From NCBI GenBank assembly GCA_964594905.1, contig CAZQOI010000042.1, forward strand, positions 1 through 26,089: a DNA stretch of 26,089 nt, written 5' to 3'. How positions within the stretch are numbered: the first letter of the stretch is position 1; every line of letters starts with the position of its first letter. This DNA comes from Granulosicoccus sp964594905 (lineage in GTDB: Bacteria; Pseudomonadota; Gammaproteobacteria; Granulosicoccales; Granulosicoccaceae). Below are positions 22,804-26,089 of the stretch, one piece after another. A program made the translations under genes and the position numbers. The notes below the pieces were generated by a model. The model was not told the DNA's origin and did no database searches. It saw nothing but the letters and a program-made list of their open reading frames with translations.

Positions 22804-23535
22804 CTAATTGCTCAGTGGCTCCGAATCGTTGATCATGTTAGCGATAATCGCTGCTTCGCGATACCCTGGAATACGTTCTCCAGAATCAAGATACATCAAA
22901 GGCGTCCCGCGTAAACCCATGCGCTCGGCAAGCGCTACATGCACTTCGATCGGGTTGTCGCAAGTCATCGGGGGTATTTGTCCACCGGATTTTGCAATGG
23001 TCATCGCTTCTTGGGGGTTGTCCGAGCACCAGACACTTTCAAGATCCTTATGGCCCTGCGAACCAAGACCGGCTCTTGGAAATAACAGGTAACGCAAACG
23101 AACACCCTCTTCCATAAGCGTATCAAGCTCAGCGTGTAAACGTCGGCAATAGCCACAGCTGATATCAGTAAAGACGGTGAGCGACCTGGTCGATTCGGAA
23201 TCGGGTTCATAGATGAGCATGCTGTCTTCACCCAAATCATCGAACATGGTGAAATGCAATGCACCAAGCCTCGCTTCGGTAAGATCGCGGCGATTACTGA
23301 GTTGAATCAGATTGCCATCAATCAAATATTCGCCAGACTCGTCCACATAATACAATTGACCATCAGCGACCAATTCATACAGACCGTCAACTGGTGTTTC
23401 GGCAATGCTGGAAATGGGAATGCCAGGTAACTTGGTCTCGAGGTTCTTATGCAAATCATCGAGCACGTCCGCGGTGGCCGACAACGCGTTCAGCGTAAGG
23501 GCGAGAAAGAGCCCTAAAGCAGACAAATGCTTCAT
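22804..23535 (-). CDS. dsbC: Thiol:disulfide interchange protein DsbC
   Basis: DsbC is the periplasmic disulfide isomerase that reshuffles wrong disulfides and is kept reduced by DsbD. From the ATG at 23535 it has 243 residues, with a signal peptide (MKHLSALGLFLALTLNALSATA). An upstream ATG (23577) would put 14 charged residues before the signal, so the inner start is chosen. It has an N-terminal dimerisation domain (DGLYELVADGQLYYVDESG), a thioredoxin fold with active site C127-G-Y-C130, a second Cys pair C170/C192 and the cis-proline T-P212. Length matches E. coli DsbC (236). It follows xerD on the same strand, the same linkage as in E. coli, but recJ is replaced here by a TPR gene. Confidence 0.95.
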   Translation of the reverse strand: MKHLSALGLFLALTLNALSATADVLDDLHKNLETKLPGIPISSIAETPVDGLYELVADGQLYYVDESGEYLIDGNLIQLSNRRDLTEARLGALHFTMFDDLGEDSMLIYEPDSESTRSLTVFTDISCGYCRRLHAELDTLMEEGVRLRYLLFPRAGLGSQGHKDLESVWCSDNPQEAMTIAKSGGQIPPMTCDNPIEVHVALAERMGLRGTPLMYLDSGERIPGYREAAIIANMINDSEPLSN

Positions 23536-23626
23536 AAGCTTGGAATTTCCGACGGTCTTTCCGATTTGTATATCCATAGTAAAGATAAGTTCCAGATTTT
23601 CGCGGCAGATGAGGCAATGGTCACAA

Positions 23627-24589
23627 TCAGCCTCTTGGATGATGCGATTGATGCAAGGCCTTGAGACGCTCTCGAGCTACATGAGTGTAGATCTGAGTTG
23701 TCGACAGATCAGAATGACCAAGCAACAGTTGCACCACCCGCAAATCCGCATCGTTATTGACCAAATGGGTAGCAAAAGCATGACGTAAGGTATGTGGCGA
23801 CAGACTTGATTTTACGCCAGCTGCGCGACCATGAATCTTGATTCTATGCCAGAAGGTCTGACGTGTCATGACCTTGCCGCGTTGCGACAGAAAAAGCGTA
23901 TCGGTAGGTTTTCCAAGTAGCGCAGGCCGGGCGGTTTTCTGGTACCTGGTGATCCAATCAATGGCGACATCGCCCAACGGTACAAGTCTCTCTTTGTTGC
24001 CCTTGCCCCAGACTCGTATAACGCCTTGTTGCAGATTGATCTGATCGACTGTCAGCCCCACAAGCTCTGAAACGCGCAGACCGCAACCGTATAGACACTC
24101 AAGCATCGCGCGATCACGTAATCCAAGGTCGGTTTCGACATCTGGCGCCAATAGCAAGGTTTTGACTTCCGTTTCGGTAAGACTCACAGGCAAGGGTCGC
24201 CCAATACCTGGTGAGCTGACCTGTCGAGTGGGATCAGCAACCATTTCACCCTCTCGTACCATCCAGATATAAAACCGACGCAAAGCTGACAGAGAGCGCG
24301 CAGCAGAGCGTGAGGAGGTGCCACTGGACACACGTTCGGCGAGATAAGCCATTACATCGCTGCGCTCGACCTTATCGAGGCATTTACCAACAGGCTTGAG
24401 TCGTTGCGCAAAGCCTTTGAGATCCGTTTGATACGCACTAATGGTGTTGGCCGACAAACCCCGTTCGATCAATTGGCTATCCGCGAAACGACTCATCAGC
24501 TTCAGGTTTTCTGGCGACAACGACGGAGGGCTTTTTACGCGTTTATCCGCCTTTGCCGAGCGCTTGGCGTTAGCATGTGCTGATCCCAT
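23627..24589 (-). CDS. xerD: Site-specific tyrosine recombinase XerD
   Basis: XerD, with XerC and FtsK, resolves chromosome dimers at dif. Counted from the ATG at 24589 (320 residues), the catalytic set is complete: R172 (GLRVSEL), K196 (WGKGNKERL), H266-x-x-R269 (HTLRHAFATHL), H292 (LLGHSDLS) and the nucleophile Y301 (TTQIYTHVA). The segment TRQTFWHRIK and the tail LHQSHHPRG are specific to XerD rather than XerC. An upstream GTG (24607) would add six residues; it lies only 3 bp from the opposite moeA start. Compared with E. coli XerD (298), there is a Lys-rich N-terminal extension of about 20 residues. No phage or integron context is present, so this is the housekeeping enzyme. Confidence 0.95.
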   Translation of the reverse strand: MGSAHANAKRSAKADKRVKSPPSLSPENLKLMSRFADSQLIERGLSANTISAYQTDLKGFAQRLKPVGKCLDKVERSDVMAYLAERVSSGTSSRSAARSLSALRRFYIWMVREGEMVADPTRQVSSPGIGRPLPVSLTETEVKTLLLAPDVETDLGLRDRAMLECLYGCGLRVSELVGLTVDQINLQQGVIRVWGKGNKERLVPLGDVAIDWITRYQKTARPALLGKPTDTLFLSQRGKVMTRQTFWHRIKIHGRAAGVKSSLSPHTLRHAFATHLVNNDADLRVVQLLLGHSDLSTTQIYTHVARERLKALHQSHHPRG

Positions 24590-24610
24590 AGTTTGTAAAG
24601 GATACACAGG

Positions 24611-25861
24611 ATGTCAGAAAGTGCATCGTTTCCGGATGCCGATCCCAACGCAATAACGATAGAGGCAGCCAGAGAACGGATCCTCAACGCGTTAACGCCA
24701 TTGTCAAAAACGGTACAAATCAACACAGCCGACGCCTTGGGACGTATTTTGGCGACCGATGTCGTATCACCAGTCGATGTTCCACCGTTTCGTGCCTCTG
24801 CGATGGATGGGTATGCGCTACGGTTTTCCGAACACGAAAGTTTGCTTGATATTGCCGGCACTTCCCTAGCCGGACATCCCGGTCCAGACAAATTTCCAAC
24901 TGCATCGTGTATCAGGATCACCACCGGAGCGCGCGTACCGGACGACGCAGACACAGTGGTTCAGCAGGAGAACATAGAACTTAACGACAATCGCGTGCGC
25001 GTACACAAAGCTCCAATCAAAGGATTGCATGTACGTTTAGCAGGCAGTGATTCAACTCGTGGCAGTTTACTTTTAAGCATAGGAACGCGACTTGGCGCTG
25101 CTGAACTTGCCGTGCTTGCAGCGCATGGAATCGCAGAACTCTCGGTATTCGAAAAACTAAAGGTGGGTATTTTTTCTACCGGTGATGAGCTTATCGATGC
25201 GGACGCAACTCCTGAACCTGGGCAAATTTTCAATGCCAATGGTCGCCTGCTCGAATCTCTATTGAGCTGTACACCACTGGATATTATCGATCTTGGTATC
25301 GTTGGAGACTCACCAGAAGCCTTACGAGCTTTGCTTGATTCCTCTGTTGCTTGCGATGTACTGGTGTCCAGCGGCGGTGTGTCTGTTGGAGACAAAGACC
25401 ATGTTCGCGAAGTGCTTGGTGAAAGCGGTAGTGTTGATCTGTGGAAAATAGCCATGAAACCAGGTCGCCCACTGACTTTTGGATTTACTCGCCATCAACA
25501 ACCCTACTTCGGCTTACCCGGTAATCCGGTATCAGCAGCGATAACGGCACTGCTATTCGTACGGCCAGCATTAAATCATGTGCTCAATACCAGCACTGCA
25601 TCCTTACCTCCGTTGCTTCTACCCACGATGTCGACACTGAGCAAACTACCTGGACGAGTTGAATTTCAGCGCGGCATCTTAAATCAAAATGTAGATGGTA
25701 ACTGGCAAGTCAGCACTACCGGATTGCAAGACTCACACGTACTGAGCTCTTTGCAGAAGGCAAACTGTTTGATTGAGTTGTCGATGGGTTCAGCGGGGGC
25801 TGAAGTCGGGGAGTTAGTGCGTGTGTACCCTTATCAGTACTTCGCGTTCTCAACCCTCTAA
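24611..25861 (+). CDS. MoeA-family molybdopterin molybdenumtransferase (second copy)
   Basis: The 416-residue protein has the same MoeA architecture as the copy at 3557-4825: SAMDGYAL (63-70), RLAGSDSTRG (142-151), STGDEL (189-194), SSGGVSVGDKDHV (253-265), KPGRPLTFG (283-291) and GLPGNPVSA (301-309). The two copies are clearly paralogs, perhaps 40 percent identical by eye. In the active-site loop the usual G-E-D is G-S-D here. It is not next to any other cofactor gene; it diverges from xerD with its start 21 bp from the xerD ATG. A Shine-Dalgarno-like AAAGGA lies at 24596-24601. It may serve a particular metal (Mo versus W) or enzyme; that is conjecture. A strong terminator follows. Confidence 0.92.
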   Translation: MSESASFPDADPNAITIEAARERILNALTPLSKTVQINTADALGRILATDVVSPVDVPPFRASAMDGYALRFSEHESLLDIAGTSLAGHPGPDKFPTASCIRITTGARVPDDADTVVQQENIELNDNRVRVHKAPIKGLHVRLAGSDSTRGSLLLSIGTRLGAAELAVLAAHGIAELSVFEKLKVGIFSTGDELIDADATPEPGQIFNANGRLLESLLSCTPLDIIDLGIVGDSPEALRALLDSSVACDVLVSSGGVSVGDKDHVREVLGESGSVDLWKIAMKPGRPLTFGFTRHQQPYFGLPGNPVSAAITALLFVRPALNHVLNTSTASLPPLLLPTMSTLSKLPGRVEFQRGILNQNVDGNWQVSTTGLQDSHVLSSLQKANCLIELSMGSAGAEVGELVRVYPYQYFAFSTL

Positions 25862-25863
25862 CC

Positions 25864-25882
25864 GATTAACAAGCCGTTAATC
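25864..25882 (+). repeat. Small hairpin after the second moeA
   Basis: GATTAAC (25864-25870) and its complement GTTAATC (25876-25882) flank a 5-base loop, two bases past the stop codon. It precedes the main terminator and may help stabilise the 3' end. Confidence 0.4.
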
Positions 25883-25901
25883 AGACGGATCTCTAAAACG
25901 A

Positions 25902-25928
25902 AAAAGGGGTGGCAAAGCCACCCCTTTT
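25902..25928. terminator. Bidirectional intrinsic terminator
   Basis: A perfect 12-bp stem, AAAAGGGGTGGC / GCCACCCCTTTT, closes a 3-base AAA loop. The GC-rich core is flanked by A-run and T-run, so it works as an intrinsic terminator in both directions: for the second moeA (plus) and for the histone-like gene (minus), which converge here. Confidence 0.93.
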
Positions 25929-25946
25929 CCAGGTCGGCAAGCCGAA

Positions 25947-26089
25947 TTACTTCTTCTTACGACCGCGAGACTTCTTTTTGGAAGCTCGTTTCTTACCAGA
26001 AGCCTTTTTCTTGCCTCTAGCCTTCTTCTTGCCACGGGCTTTTTTCTTGCCTCTGGCCTTCTTCTTGCCGCGGGCTTTTTTCTTGCCTC
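25947..26089 (-). CDS. C-terminal Lys/Arg/Gly-repeat tail of a histone-H1/AlgP-like protein (partial)
   Basis: On the minus strand a frame enters from the right edge and ends at a TAA (25947-25949). The visible 46 codons read as tandem hexapeptides of the form G-K-K-K-A-R, then a degenerate end: ASGKKRASKKKSRGRKKK. Such Lys/Ala-rich tails occur on bacterial histone-H1-like DNA-binding proteins (AlgP, HctA/HctB-like) and on some nucleoid or RNA-binding proteins, where they bind nucleic acid non-specifically. The N-terminal part is outside the window, so the family is not certain. The stop lies 18 bp past the terminator stem on the shared intergenic side. Confidence 0.8.
   Translation of the reverse strand, partial: GKKKARGKKKARGKKKARGKKKARGKKKASGKKRASKKKSRGRKKK
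25990..26089. repeat. 18-bp tandem repeat with 36-bp alternating order
   Basis: Units start at 25990 (degenerate), 26008, 26026, 26044, 26062 and 26080 (cut by the window edge). Form A is TTCTTGCCTCTRGCCTTC and form B is TTCTTGCCRCGGGCTTTT; they alternate A-B-A-B-A. Both encode the same hexapeptide with different codons, so the array grew by duplication of a 36-bp pair. Unit gain or loss keeps the reading frame. Confidence 0.9.

Noticed and set aside
24441..24607. The Lys-rich N-terminus of XerD as a sign of a phage or integron integrase
   Set aside because: The catalytic domain and tail are XerD-specific, and the xerD-dsbC linkage is the chromosomal one.
24961..25455. A 164-codon minus-strand frame antisense to the second moeA
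   Set aside because: Ser/Pro-rich composition is a shadow of the MoeA codons, there is no homology pattern, and the plus-strand gene is well supported.
25990..26089. A CRISPR-like array
   Set aside because: The 18-bp units are contiguous with no spacers and are in frame as a Lys/Arg/Gly hexapeptide.

Overview
The window looks like chromosomal core DNA of a free-living, aerobic gammaproteobacterium; I do not name a genus. The evidence is the gene set and linkages: xerD next to dsbC as in enterics, type I glutamate-cysteine ligase (gshA), exonuclease I (sbcB), a YaiL/DUF2058 protein, a YbfF-type esterase, the bacterial N-end-rule transferase bpt, Rep helicase and a DUF3187 outer-membrane protein. 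Genes are tightly packed on both strands, with short 4-8 bp junctions and several tail-to-tail overlaps. No tRNA, rRNA, CRISPR array, transposase or prophage is visible.

Left part (1-7117): the C-terminal end of an unidentified protein runs in from the left edge. It converges with a large response regulator (pseudo-receiver, receiver, PAS, degenerate GGDEF-like domain). A cytochrome P450 diverges from the regulator, and between the two lies a perfect 16-bp palindrome of CRP-site form. Next comes a minus-strand operon gshA-mobA-moeA: glutathione synthesis followed by two molybdenum-cofactor genes.

Middle (7241-16211): a plus-strand run of YbfF-like esterase, DUF2058 protein and sbcB is followed by an orphan four-helix membrane protein (minus) and bpt (plus). 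A membrane-bound class III adenylate cyclase (minus), a PhaB-type acetoacetyl-CoA reductase (plus) and an inositol-monophosphatase/HisN-type phosphatase (minus) come next. The last gene is rep, interrupted by a 100-N assembly gap that probably stands for about 300 real bases.

Right part (16212-26089): a nested inverted repeat lies behind rep. Beyond it is a gene for a secreted, very basic protein built on an octapeptide repeat, the least familiar gene here. It is followed by 330 bp without a gene, a DadA/PuuB-like FAD amine oxidoreductase, and a Lon-family protease of a divergent (AsrA-like) subtype. The minus-strand cluster xerD-dsbC-TPR-DUF3187 follows. A second moeA diverges from xerD and ends at a strong bidirectional terminator. 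Beyond it, the Lys/Arg/Gly-repeat tail of a histone-H1/AlgP-like protein runs off the right edge.

The most interesting leads are the octapeptide-repeat secreted protein, the 36-bp alternating repeat in the histone-like tail, and the pairing of a class III adenylate cyclase with a perfect CRP-type palindrome between the regulator and the P450. Two complete MoeA paralogs lying 20 kb apart and the orphan membrane fragment resembling the N-terminus of exopolysaccharide sugar transferases are also worth a second look.
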